DNA of 64,000 bases, taken from assembly GCA_022414725.1 (NCBI GenBank), contig CM039462.1, positions 81,627,390 through 81,691,389 of the forward strand. The letters are read 5' to 3'. Below the pieces are notes generated by a model. The model was not told the DNA's origin and ran no database searches. It saw only the letters and a program-made list of their open reading frames with translations. This stretch comes from Microglena sp. YARC. Its lineage: Eukaryota; Chlorophyta; Chlorophyceae; Chlamydomonadales; Chlamydomonadaceae. The translations under genes and the position numbers were made by a program. Every line of letters begins with the position of its first letter. The stretch's first letter is position 1. Shown piece by piece: positions 41,407 to 50,493 of this stretch.

Positions 41407-42342
41407 ATGTCTACCAACAACATGTCTACAAACAACATGTCTACCGATTTCACATCATTCGTGAATGATTCCGGTATATTTACAGTTGTCCAAGTGAATG
41501 ACCGAACGAAGATATCCGACAAACTCAGTGTCCCTCAATTGAATGACATATGCAACAAGATAATTTCATTTCCCCTCGTTCCTGCGTGCCTCGCAGACCC
41601 TGTCTGCGCAATGAAAAATGCGTACGCTAAGTTTCTCGAAGAGAAACCCGACGGAAAGAAAAAGCCTTTACAGGCAATGCTTCTCCCTATTGCCGTCGCT
41701 GCCGACGCTGCTTCTGCTGCTCCTGCTCCTTCCGCCTTGCTTGCCCTCCCAGAGGACGAATGCATGTCGGAGAGTTCCAGCAGTGGCGGTAAAAGGCGCC
41801 GCGCCAATGGTTCACCCTCTGTGGCTCCTACTCCTGCTGCTGCTGCTGATGCTTCTACTTCTACTGCTGCTGCTCCTGCTTTTACGTTTACTGCTGCTCC
41901 TCCTGCTCCTGCTTTTACGTTTACTGCTGCTGCTCCTGCTGCTGCTCCTGCTGCTGCTCCTGCTGCTTCTGCTCCTGCTGCTGCTTCTCCTGCTGGCTCG
42001 TTCTCAACGTGCTCCCTGTCCTCCTCCTTGGCCTCCGGTCGTGTTGGTCGCGGGTCCGTTCTAAAGAACGAGCTTCCTGTTGGATCCAAACACGGTGAGT
42101 TTACCATCGTGGGGTATTCCCCCACCCTGGGCTGCACTGCTGTCACCATTCACGGCAACCCGTGTGGTAGAAAACAGGTGCTCTTAAGCAACCCCAATGG
42201 TGGGACCTACACCACTGGCAAGTGCGCGCACCTAGCGTGCATGAACCAGACTCCCGCCAAGCGTGAGGCGTACCTCGCCAAGAAGCTCGCTGCTATAGAG
42301 CTCTCAATTGATCTTCGATCCCTGACCCTCAGCCAGCTTTAG
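41407..42342 (+). CDS. Ala/Pro-rich linker protein with conserved C-terminal domain
   Basis: 311 residues. It starts with three MSTNN repeats and a folded N-terminal segment (residues 12-85). A long Ala/Pro/Thr low-complexity linker (95-210; GCTGCTCCT-type codon repeats) leads to a C-terminal domain with HGEFTIVGYSPTLGCTAVTI and Cys-containing segments (GNPCGRKQ, GKCAHLACM) that might bind metal. Unknown function. The first two MSTNN-repeat methionines leave the exact start uncertain by up to 12 residues. Confidence 0.75.
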   Translation: MSTNNMSTNNMSTDFTSFVNDSGIFTVVQVNDRTKISDKLSVPQLNDICNKIISFPLVPACLADPVCAMKNAYAKFLEEKPDGKKKPLQAMLLPIAVAADAASAAPAPSALLALPEDECMSESSSSGGKRRRANGSPSVAPTPAAAADASTSTAAAPAFTFTAAPPAPAFTFTAAAPAAAPAAAPAASAPAAASPAGSFSTCSLSSSLASGRVGRGSVLKNELPVGSKHGEFTIVGYSPTLGCTAVTIHGNPCGRKQVLLSNPNGGTYTTGKCAHLACMNQTPAKREAYLAKKLAAIELSIDLRSLTLSQL

Positions 42343-42449
42343 TCAGTCAGTAAGTTAGTTATTTAGATACTCTTTTTTTGATACATTTTTTTAGAGACGA
42401 TACGAGACGAGACGGATGCGTAGTGAATTCGTGCACGTACATCCGTACA

Positions 42450-42857
42450 TTAGCTGTTCCGTTTAGGGTGAACAGTGGTGTAGCCGAGGAGCGTCTTGGC
42501 GATGGTGACGCCCCCGAGGACGACCAGGACGACGCCCAGGAGCAGCTCGAGCTTCACCGGGCTGATCTCGCCCGAGGTCGCCAGAGCCCCGCCGCCGAGG
42601 ATTCCAGCGAGCATGCCGATGGCGACGGCAGCAACGACCCAGAGGTCGATGAGTCCCTTTTTGTAGTACAAGTACGCCCCGCCGATCCCCACCGGGATAG
42701 TCTGCATCGCCAGCGTCACGCCGACTGCGCCCTGCATGGACTGGCCGGCGAAGAACATGAGGGACGGGACCAGAAGCGCGCCGGCGCCGGCGCCGATCGT
42801 GCCGATGAGCGTTCCCGCAACGGTCCCGATGACCAGGGCAGCGAACAGTGCCGACAT
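42450..42857 (-). CDS. TauE/SafE-like half transporter
   Basis: 135 residues with four hydrophobic segments and the TauE/SafE signature region (GTIGAGAGALLVPSLMFFAG, then a second GGILAGILGGG-like repeat). Family proteins export sulfite or organosulfur anions and usually have eight segments in two such halves. This is one half, which could dimerise or be a remnant. GC content is clearly higher than in neighbouring DNA, and the product looks bacterial, so recent transfer is likely. Confidence 0.75.
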   Translation of the reverse strand: MSALFAALVIGTVAGTLIGTIGAGAGALLVPSLMFFAGQSMQGAVGVTLAMQTIPVGIGGAYLYYKKGLIDLWVVAAVAIGMLAGILGGGALATSGEISPVKLELLLGVVLVVLGGVTIAKTLLGYTTVHPKRNS

Positions 42858-43323
42858 TCTTTTACAGTTGGAGACAAAATTTGTGGGACCCTTGCTAAAA
42901 TAAGCTAAAATTCATTTTCTTTAGATGCCATCTACACACCCGATACATAATGATTGGTTTCAGCAGCAACCTAACTCGTGATCCCAGATTGGCTGTCGAT
43001 ATATCCTGATGCGAAAGTCGATCTGTGACTCGACACATGTTCCGCCGTTTTCTCTGAGGAGGCGTGTGTCACGATGATGATGCTTCTCGCGTTCGTTCGT
43101 TTTGTATTTTGGGGGGCCTGTGAGTGATTGAGTGCGACGTAATACACTCGACAGTGTTCCGCCGTTTGCGTGAGTACTCCGATGACTTGACGGGCACCAT
43201 CCAGGTTGGCACTCCGACGTCTCGCCAAAAACTCAGACATCTGGGTGATCTTAATCAGATGACAAATTGTATAAAGGTAAATTGAGAACAACTGTAAATG
43301 TACAGCTCCATCCATACAACGAT

Positions 43324-43689
43324 ATGGACAAATGTCGAATGGTCATTCAAGCATCCACTCAACGTGTTGCTGATGTGGATAGAGTTATTTCACGTGAAGC
43401 CTGCTGTAATATACCTGTGAGTCTGAGCAATGAGATCTGTGAAGACTTCAACGACATTGAAATTGATCTGCCTCACATGCGAACAACTGGAGAACCAGGG
43501 AGATTGTTGGTAATGAAGGAAAGTCGTTTCTTGCATGCAATTTGTAACATGGGTCAAACATGTCCACGTGCTATCGAAATAGCCCTCATATCTGTTGACT
43601 TATTCAGACTACATCCAAATGAACTACACTTCCTTCATGTTTGCAATAAACATAAATTGCATTTGAACAAGTATCTATTCACCAATTAA
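43324..43689 (+). CDS. Unknown small protein
   Basis: 121 residues from MDKCRMVIQAS; the frame opens earlier (43267) but that part overlaps a mariner-like repeat end at 43281. Mixed alpha/beta composition with several Cys (REACCNI, AICNMGQTC). No family recognised. Confidence 0.55.
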   Translation: MDKCRMVIQASTQRVADVDRVISREACCNIPVSLSNEICEDFNDIEIDLPHMRTTGEPGRLLVMKESRFLHAICNMGQTCPRAIEIALISVDLFRLHPNELHFLHVCNKHKLHLNKYLFTN

Positions 43690-43729
43690 ACCGCTTTCTG
43701 GAGTGTATTATATAAAATTCTATTGTAAA

Positions 43730-44335
43730 ATGCTCGTTGTCATTGACAATACAATCGGTCCCAAGCCTATTTTCAGGCAGTACCTCCTATCTTTTCTTAG
43801 GCGCCAAAGGCATGGTCATGCGATCGCACGTACTCTTTCAGAGGTTGTAGAGATTTGCCGGACAAAGCAAGTTTCTGGGTTCATCCTCACGGGATCGCAA
43901 TTGCACGTGCATGACATAGGTCGTGACAGAGAGGCGATGAACACCTTTGCCCTCAGACATGGTGCTCCGGTTCTTGGAATATGCTTTGGTGCCCAGTTTA
44001 TCAACTTATACTTTGGTGGTCATCTCGAATACACAGGTGCCGCCGTACACCATACACGGGGCATCAAAATTATTGGGGCACGTATTGGGCTCGTTGAGGG
44101 GGGTCCAATGAAATTGGAGGCTGACTTCTATGCTGCATACTCAATTTCTGATCTAGCTCCGTGCATGCGCCCGATTTGCCTCGATGAGGTCCATGACCAA
44201 CGTGTTGTAGCGTTCCGACATAAGAGACGACGGATATGGGGAACGCTTTTCCATCCGGAGTCAATCTGCGCTCATACCGAGCTGACTCATACTATGACGC
44301 GTTTCTCACGTGCAAATATTTTCGGCTTCTATTGA
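43730..44335 (+). CDS. Class I glutamine amidotransferase-like protein
   Basis: 201 residues. The triad of type I GATases is visible: nucleophile Cys85 in GICFGAQ, and His/Glu in FHPES near residue 180. ILTGSQLHV (52-60) matches the oxyanion-side SGS/TGG loop. Such domains release ammonia from glutamine for a partner synthase, as in anthranilate or GMP synthases. No synthase partner lies nearby, so it may serve a host or remote viral partner, or act as a hydrolase on another amide. The ATG follows a TATATAAAATT stretch. Confidence 0.85.
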   Translation: MLVVIDNTIGPKPIFRQYLLSFLRRQRHGHAIARTLSEVVEICRTKQVSGFILTGSQLHVHDIGRDREAMNTFALRHGAPVLGICFGAQFINLYFGGHLEYTGAAVHHTRGIKIIGARIGLVEGGPMKLEADFYAAYSISDLAPCMRPICLDEVHDQRVVAFRHKRRRIWGTLFHPESICAHTELTHTMTRFSRANIFGFY

Positions 44336-44336
44336 A

Positions 44337-44958
44337 TATTATGTTTGCTACAGCATCATTAAAAATCGTCTCCTCTTTACTTATAGCAGATATAAAGCTA
44401 GGTTCATGTTATAGAGTTGCGCAACAACACATACCACTCTGTGGGGCGAGCTTACAAGTCATTGCAGGCCCTCACGCAGATTTTGATACGCAACCCGTGT
44501 ACACCATCCAATTACTTGAACCGCATCCACAATGTGATCTTCCCTACTTTAATACAGTCTCGACTCGACAGGTGCCGCCTGATGCGAAAGTTGCTCTGTG
44601 AGTCAGGCGACTCGACACAAGGTCCGCCTGATGAGAGTGGTCGCTCTGTAAGTCAGTCGACTCGACACAGGTGCCGCCGTGTGTCCCGCAATTCCTCTTT
44701 TATACTCCCTACATAGTTGTCAAGCAGAAGTCTGCTTGATACGATACAACGGAAACGCACAAGCGTTCCAGTGAGAAAGAACTCGTTGTACTCTGGATCA
44801 CCCATTGGGTTCAATGGTCACCGGTAAGGGGTCCCAGAATTTTTGTCTCTGATTGTAGTGCAGCACAGTGCATTGCGTAATGCACAGGCAAGAATAAGTT
44901 TATTTGATTACAGGAACGCTTTGAAAATATTCGTGAGCCAGCACTTTGACTTTTCAGG
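44337..44958. other. Gene-poor stretch with diverged repeats
   Basis: Three diverged 50-bp units (GCCGCCTGATGCGAAAGTTG, GAGTCAGGCGACTCGACACA) lie at 44570-44680. A GTCAAGCAGAAGTCTGCTTGA block (44715-44740) belongs to the same dispersed family as 35285. No convincing gene. Confidence 0.55.
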
Positions 44959-45477
44959 CTACTGTACATCCAGTCCATCTTCCTTTTCTTCTTCGTCGAG
45001 GCACCAGGGGATATGTCGTTCAGGAGCCCACGCGACTTCGACGAGCTCTTTCTTCATCATCTTGTTCCGAAGAAGGATGCGCATTTTCGAACACGACGCC
45101 TGTGTGTTCGATATAGCTGTCTCCAAGTCTTGCTTGATCGTTTGAAACTTGGAGTGCGTATCAGAGTCGCCGTTGAAACGTTCGAGTGCGACAGTCAACG
45201 CATCGACGATTTCGTGAAGACAATGCATCTCTACATTGTCGTGCAGTTGTCGTTCGCACAGCGTGTCGACCATGACCAGAGGGACTCTCACGATCTGAGG
45301 TTCGCTGTACGCAACCATGCTCAATGTTTCGATTTCAGGAACTCGCTCCGTAAGAGCCAGGACGTATTCGAATGGAAAGTCATCGTCATGGCACCCTTCC
45401 TCCTGCTTAAATCGAAAGAAACCGTGCCATTTGGGGCAGAATGGATAAGTGTACAAGTGTCGATCAGTGGTCCACAT
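44959..45477 (-). CDS. Unknown protein, 172 residues
   Basis: A clean frame with balanced composition: an N-terminal aromatic part (HLYTYPFCPKWHGFFRF), a central helix pair (LCERQLHDNVEMHCLHEIVD) and an acidic C-terminus. No domain recognised. The plus-strand frame over the same region has poorer composition and is rejected. Confidence 0.6.
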   Translation of the reverse strand: MWTTDRHLYTYPFCPKWHGFFRFKQEEGCHDDDFPFEYVLALTERVPEIETLSMVAYSEPQIVRVPLVMVDTLCERQLHDNVEMHCLHEIVDALTVALERFNGDSDTHSKFQTIKQDLETAISNTQASCSKMRILLRNKMMKKELVEVAWAPERHIPWCLDEEEKEDGLDVQ

Positions 45478-45559
45478 GGTTGACGTCTTTTACCAGAGTG
45501 GAGTACGCTTTTCCGTACACAGCACATTTCATTTATATCGTTTTTTGAGGAACGGGCGG

Positions 45560-45596
45560 CAAAGATCCCGTGGCCCAAAAAAACACGGGATCTTTG
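45560..45596. terminator. Strong hairpin, 13-bp stem
   Basis: CAAAGATCCCGTG (45560-45572) pairs perfectly with CACGGGATCTTTG (45584-45596) around an 11-base loop. The sequence belongs to the dispersed element core (also near 15380 and 54940, there imperfect). Hairpins mark transcript ends in mimivirus relatives; this could equally be only repeat structure. Confidence 0.4.
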
Positions 45597-46136
45597 TTGA
45601 TGTGCCCTAGAAGTCCGCTTGAGACGGCACATCGGGAACGCCCAAGCGTTCCAGTGAGAAAGAAGCTCAAGCGTTACAGTGCTAATAAACCCAAGTGTTA
45701 CAAACAAGTGAATCTTTTACAAACAACATACACATTGACAGTTACACTCGACGGAATACTAAAATGAAACGGTTTTACAAAATCGGCCTCATACCAAAAA
45801 AACGAGCTTGAGCTGCGCATGAAAAGAGAGTGCGAGCAACAATTGCCGTCGGATGTTCAGGCTGAGGAGGCACAGCAGCAGCTGCCTCGGTTACCTCAGC
45901 CCGGCGGCAGAGTTCTTCGATAGCATCATCAGCTTCGATAGCATCATTAGTGAGCATCATCGCCCGTTTTACTGTTCCGCCGACTGTAGTTACACAGTAG
46001 TGTGTCTAATACTTGATGTGAACTGTGGGCTCCCGTTGTTTGCCGATATTTTAAACGTGTTCACATGAACACCTCTGAAAAGACTCTCCATCTCGGTAAC
46101 AACAATTATTTCAACAACAAATAATAACTGAAGAAT

Positions 46137-46302
46137 AATGGGCGTTCCAGCCTCCCGGCCGATTTTTTTAAATTTCTAATCAGGATTTAGAGCCTCTTGA
46201 ACGACTCGCTAGCTTGAGACATAAGCACCAATGAATTACAAATCCGCTCCATACCATGTTTCGCAACCAGTCAAAATCGGCCGGGAGGCAGGAACGCCCA
46301 TT
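46137..46302 (-). mobile_element. MITE copy 7 (166-bp family)
   Basis: Full copy with a perfect 4-bp duplication, GAAT (46133-46136 and 46303-46306). Confidence 0.95.
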
Positions 46303-46461
46303 GAATGCCGGAGGCTCACATCACACCAAGGCGGCTTTAGCAGCCCTCCGTTAGTCAATTCATTCATATTCAAACACGACTGATTTTACTGTTCCGCCGA
46401 ATGTAGGCACCGCTTGTCAGAGTAAAAATATGTGCATTGAAAGTACCAACCCCTATGTAAA

Positions 46462-49400
46462 ATGATCCGATTGTCTGAAATCTATGCGAAATCACAGTCG
46501 ACATCAAACATATTACATAGCGATAATGCACCCATTAAAGGAGTGCGATCGCGACCAGGTGTTAAAGAAGCACCATCGATGTCATTTGAACAAGATACAG
46601 ACACAGGAATGTTCAATGCATCAAGTAATGTCATAGGATTTGCTGCAGGAGCATATACTACGCTCATTGCATCATCTTCCAATTTACAAGCCAATACGCA
46701 AATCACAACATCTTCAAATATCGTGCCTCTTAACGACAATGTCTCACAATTAGGAACAGTAACAAAGAAGTTCGCAAAACTGTATGCAACAGATATATAT
46801 GGAACATCTGCTACATTTAACACACTCGGAGGAACGGCCATCTCAAGTATTGTCAATTCCACAAGTAGCAATGTCGCAGCCAGTTCTGCAGCGGTCAAAT
46901 CAGCATACGATAGTGCCGTCTCAGCTTCCAATCAGACGTACGGAATCGGGTCCCTCGATAGCAATGGCGATATCCTTCTCAGGGGAAACTTGCGCATCTC
47001 CGAAACTGCCAATATATACAAAGGTACAGAGGTATTCAGTAGCGGTGGTGGTGGTGGTGGTATCATCACTTCCGACTCTAATGTTGTCCCTAGTGGGAAT
47101 GGGACACATGATCTGGGTGCACCTGATAAACGATGGCGTAATCTTTATTTATCTGGTAACCTCATTTCTTTAGGTAACGGAATGAACATCGACGGATACT
47201 CTTGGAATTACTTGGCCAATTACGTCATTCCCCGACGTGTCTACCCTAACCCATTGACAAATACAGAATCCGCCTATCTATTCACAGGCGCGGCGCAAGA
47301 CCACTCGGCCTATGTACGCAATGGCGAGATGTTCGTATACGGTCGCAACGACTATGGGCAACTGGGTCTAGGCCACACGTCCAACACTATCACAGTACCC
47401 ACCAAGGTTCCAGGCATCAATAATGCGGCGTTGGTAGCATGTGGCAAAGGCTTCACCCTCTGCGTTCGCACAGACGGTACCGCTATCTCTACCGGTCTGA
47501 ACGACAACGGACAGTTGGGCATAGGTTCGATTGTGACTACATCAAACTTTAGTATTGTAGCAGGCGTTTCAAATGCGATTGCTGTTGCTGCAGGTTACAC
47601 ACACTCCATGTATCTGACATCGAATGGAGTCGTTGTGAGTGCAGGAAGCGATGCTAACGGACAGCTGGGAAGAGGCGCATCCTCAGCCAATGTGGTGATC
47701 AATTCCAATATCGTTCCCATGCTCATGCCTGACGGTAGCAATGTTCCTGCACGCTCCATCTCTGCCGGGGGGTACCACTCGGCTGTCCTCTTAAACAACG
47801 GTAGCGCCTACCTTTGTGGAAAGAACGATCAGGGACAATGTGGTGCATCTACTACACTCGTTCCACAGGCCAATTCATTGGGTATCATCCCCTCGCTCTC
47901 GAATGTGGTAGATGTTGCATGTGGACACGAACATACGCTCTTCACGTGCTATGATGGACAGGTGCTAGGTGTAGGGCGTAACGATCGTGGTCAATTGGGA
48001 CAGGGAAATAAGACGTCTCCTGTGACGTCGGTTGTACAGGTGCTAGCAGGCGGAGGCGCAGGCTCTACAAACGGTTTGTCGGTCGAGATCGCTGCAGGCT
48101 TCAACCATTCGGCCTTAATAAAAAATGACAACACCATCTTCGTGTTCGGTGCCAATGATAAGGGTCAATTGGGTTTAGGAGAGACCACCACCGAATCGTT
48201 GACACCGACACAACTCGTGGGATATGCGGGCTACGATATCGCATGCGGCAGGAACCATACGGTGATCTCTACCACCCCGGATCCTTTGGTATTTAACTTT
48301 ACCGGAAACAATGCATTGATCGCGTTTGGTGATAATGCATACGGACAGGTGGGTGATAACAATCCCAATGTGACGACGCGATGGTTCCCGAACCGTATTC
48401 ATGACGGAACGTTCAAGAAAACGTTGGGGATTGGATGTTCTTTAGTTTCATCCGCCTACGTTGATTCGGACGGAGTGTTGTTCATTACAGGTTTTAATGG
48501 TGAAGGTCAACTCGGAGATGAAACAACAATCAACAAAAGCACGTTCAGACCTATTTCACGCCTGATGAATGAAGGAAGACGGATCTTAGCTGTTGCGGGC
48601 GGTACGCAAACGCTTGCCCTTGACTCGACAGGACGCGTGCACGCATGGGGGGACAACAGAAACGGCCAGCTCGGAAATAATACTACCACTGATTCATCAG
48701 TCCCGATCGATGTCTCGAGCTTCGGATCTCTTGTCGGTAAAACGATCGTGACCATTGCGGGCGGCTACGATCACACGCTTTCCCTTGACTCAACGGGACG
48801 CGTGCACGCATGGGGATTCAACAATCACGGCTCCCTCGGAAATAATAATACCACTGATTCATCAGTCCCGATCGATGTCTCGATTTTCGGATCTCTTGTC
48901 GGTAAAACGATCGTGGCCATTGCGGGCGGCTACCAACAAACTCTTGCCCTTGACTCTACGGGACGCGTGCACGCATGGGGATACAACAGCAACGGCCAGC
49001 TAGGAAATAATACTACTGGCACAGATTCATCAGTTCCGATCGATGTCTCGAGCTTCGGATCTCTTGTCGGTAAAACGATCGTGGCCATTTCGGGCGGCGG
49101 CAATCACAAGCTTGCCCTTGACTCGACGGGACGCGTGCACGCATGGGGATGGAACGGCTTCGGCCAGCTCGGAAATAATGCTACCACTGATTCATCAGTC
49201 CCGATCGATGTCTCGAGCATCGGATCTCTGAATGGTAAAACGATCGTGTCCATTGTGGGCGGCTACGATCACACGCTTGCCCCGGACTCTACGGGACGCG
49301 TGCACGCATGGAGATACAACGACGAAGGCCAGATCGGAAATAATAGTACTACTTTTTCATCAGTCCCGATCGATGTATCGAGCTTCGGATCTCTTGTCGG

Positions 49401-50493
49401 TAAAACGATCGTGGCCATTGCGGGCGGCTCCTATCACACGCTTGCCCTTGACTCGACGGGACGCGTGCACGCATGGGGATGGAACGGCTTCGGCGAGCTC
49501 GGAAATAATACTATCACTTCTTCAGTAGTTCCCCTATTAATCGACAAGACTGCGCGTGACTACCATCCTCGTGTATTATCGACCGGTCTTGGGTCTCACA
49601 AATTGCTAACGAATATAGGAGTTACCGCCAGTTCCTCCCTCATGGCAGTAGGCAAGAATGCTTCCCGTCAGATCGGCGATAATACGGCGATCGATAGGTA
49701 CAGTCCCGTCGATGTTGGTGTTGGAAGTTTTGGAAGTGTCATCATCAGTTCAGCAGAGAGTGTTACGCACAGCGCGATCGTTTTAAAAAGCGGTGAAGTC
49801 TGGTGCTGGGGTAATAATACATATGGTCAATGCGGAACGAATACATCTGGCGCCGTAGTGAGCGTTCCCACTAAAGTTGTTAGTATCACGAAGGCAGTCA
49901 AAGTCGCATGTGAAAACGGGTTCACATTCGTACGCAATACTGACGATAAGGTCCTGGCATTCGGTAACAATGCGAGTGGACAATTAGGTGTTGGAATGAG
50001 TATTGTTGCAACATCCACATTCACACCTACCCTTATAAGTGGATTGGTAAGTATCAAACAGATTGCGGCAGGTACATCTCATGCTGCTTCCATCGATGGC
50101 TCAGGTACTTTGCGTGTCTGGGGTTCGGGTATACTAGGCAAATTGGGATTGGGTGATACTTCTAATAAAGATGTACCCACAATCGTGGATGTGTCCTTAT
50201 TGGACTTTGCCAAAGCGACACATGTCGCTCTTGGAGGTGAGCATACAGTCGTTGTATGTAGCGAATCTGGAAAAGTTTACACAGCAGGTCTGAACGATGT
50301 CGGACAATTGGGTCGATCTCCTGGATTCGGGAGTGGTGTGGGTATCAATGCATTTGGTGCAGTGATAGATATGCCTACACCTGCAACGCCTTTGCGTGCA
50401 GCTTGTGGTTTGAAACATACTGCATTGCATGTGTCGAGCGATCGTATCGTTACTTTTGGCGATCGTGGTAATGGACAAAACGATCGTTTCTAG
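46462..50493 (+). CDS. RCC1-repeat fibre-like protein, N-terminal part
   Basis: 1,343 residues. The first 250 look like a viral fibre stem and trimer-forming region (SFEQDTDTGMF, then NVIGFAAGA and SNIVPLNDNVSQLGT), as in algal virus and phage tail fibres. The rest is RCC1 beta-propeller repeats (WG-N-GQLG, H-LAL-S-G-V). Six central repeats (48590-49500) are almost identical in DNA and differ mainly in two short clusters. Near 50478 the frame ends in GNGQNDRF-stop, while the next frame continues. Removing one A from the AAAA run at about 50476-50479 would fuse it to the following frame, giving about 2,080 residues. Likely a surface or adhesion protein; inference. Confidence 0.85.
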   Translation: MIRLSEIYAKSQSTSNILHSDNAPIKGVRSRPGVKEAPSMSFEQDTDTGMFNASSNVIGFAAGAYTTLIASSSNLQANTQITTSSNIVPLNDNVSQLGTVTKKFAKLYATDIYGTSATFNTLGGTAISSIVNSTSSNVAASSAAVKSAYDSAVSASNQTYGIGSLDSNGDILLRGNLRISETANIYKGTEVFSSGGGGGGIITSDSNVVPSGNGTHDLGAPDKRWRNLYLSGNLISLGNGMNIDGYSWNYLANYVIPRRVYPNPLTNTESAYLFTGAAQDHSAYVRNGEMFVYGRNDYGQLGLGHTSNTITVPTKVPGINNAALVACGKGFTLCVRTDGTAISTGLNDNGQLGIGSIVTTSNFSIVAGVSNAIAVAAGYTHSMYLTSNGVVVSAGSDANGQLGRGASSANVVINSNIVPMLMPDGSNVPARSISAGGYHSAVLLNNGSAYLCGKNDQGQCGASTTLVPQANSLGIIPSLSNVVDVACGHEHTLFTCYDGQVLGVGRNDRGQLGQGNKTSPVTSVVQVLAGGGAGSTNGLSVEIAAGFNHSALIKNDNTIFVFGANDKGQLGLGETTTESLTPTQLVGYAGYDIACGRNHTVISTTPDPLVFNFTGNNALIAFGDNAYGQVGDNNPNVTTRWFPNRIHDGTFKKTLGIGCSLVSSAYVDSDGVLFITGFNGEGQLGDETTINKSTFRPISRLMNEGRRILAVAGGTQTLALDSTGRVHAWGDNRNGQLGNNTTTDSSVPIDVSSFGSLVGKTIVTIAGGYDHTLSLDSTGRVHAWGFNNHGSLGNNNTTDSSVPIDVSIFGSLVGKTIVAIAGGYQQTLALDSTGRVHAWGYNSNGQLGNNTTGTDSSVPIDVSSFGSLVGKTIVAISGGGNHKLALDSTGRVHAWGWNGFGQLGNNATTDSSVPIDVSSIGSLNGKTIVSIVGGYDHTLAPDSTGRVHAWRYNDEGQIGNNSTTFSSVPIDVSSFGSLVGKTIVAIAGGSYHTLALDSTGRVHAWGWNGFGELGNNTITSSVVPLLIDKTARDYHPRVLSTGLGSHKLLTNIGVTASSSLMAVGKNASRQIGDNTAIDRYSPVDVGVGSFGSVIISSAESVTHSAIVLKSGEVWCWGNNTYGQCGTNTSGAVVSVPTKVVSITKAVKVACENGFTFVRNTDDKVLAFGNNASGQLGVGMSIVATSTFTPTLISGLVSIKQIAAGTSHAASIDGSGTLRVWGSGILGKLGLGDTSNKDVPTIVDVSLLDFAKATHVALGGEHTVVVCSESGKVYTAGLNDVGQLGRSPGFGSGVGINAFGAVIDMPTPATPLRAACGLKHTALHVSSDRIVTFGDRGNGQNDRF

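Noticed and set aside
41535..42149. 204-codon minus-strand frame, alanine/valine-rich
   Set aside because: Antisense of the Ala/Pro linker codon repeats in the gene at 41407.
42378..42908. 176-codon plus-strand frame rich in Asp/Arg/His
   Set aside because: It is the antisense of the high-GC TauE/SafE gene; such shadow frames are expected in high-GC DNA.
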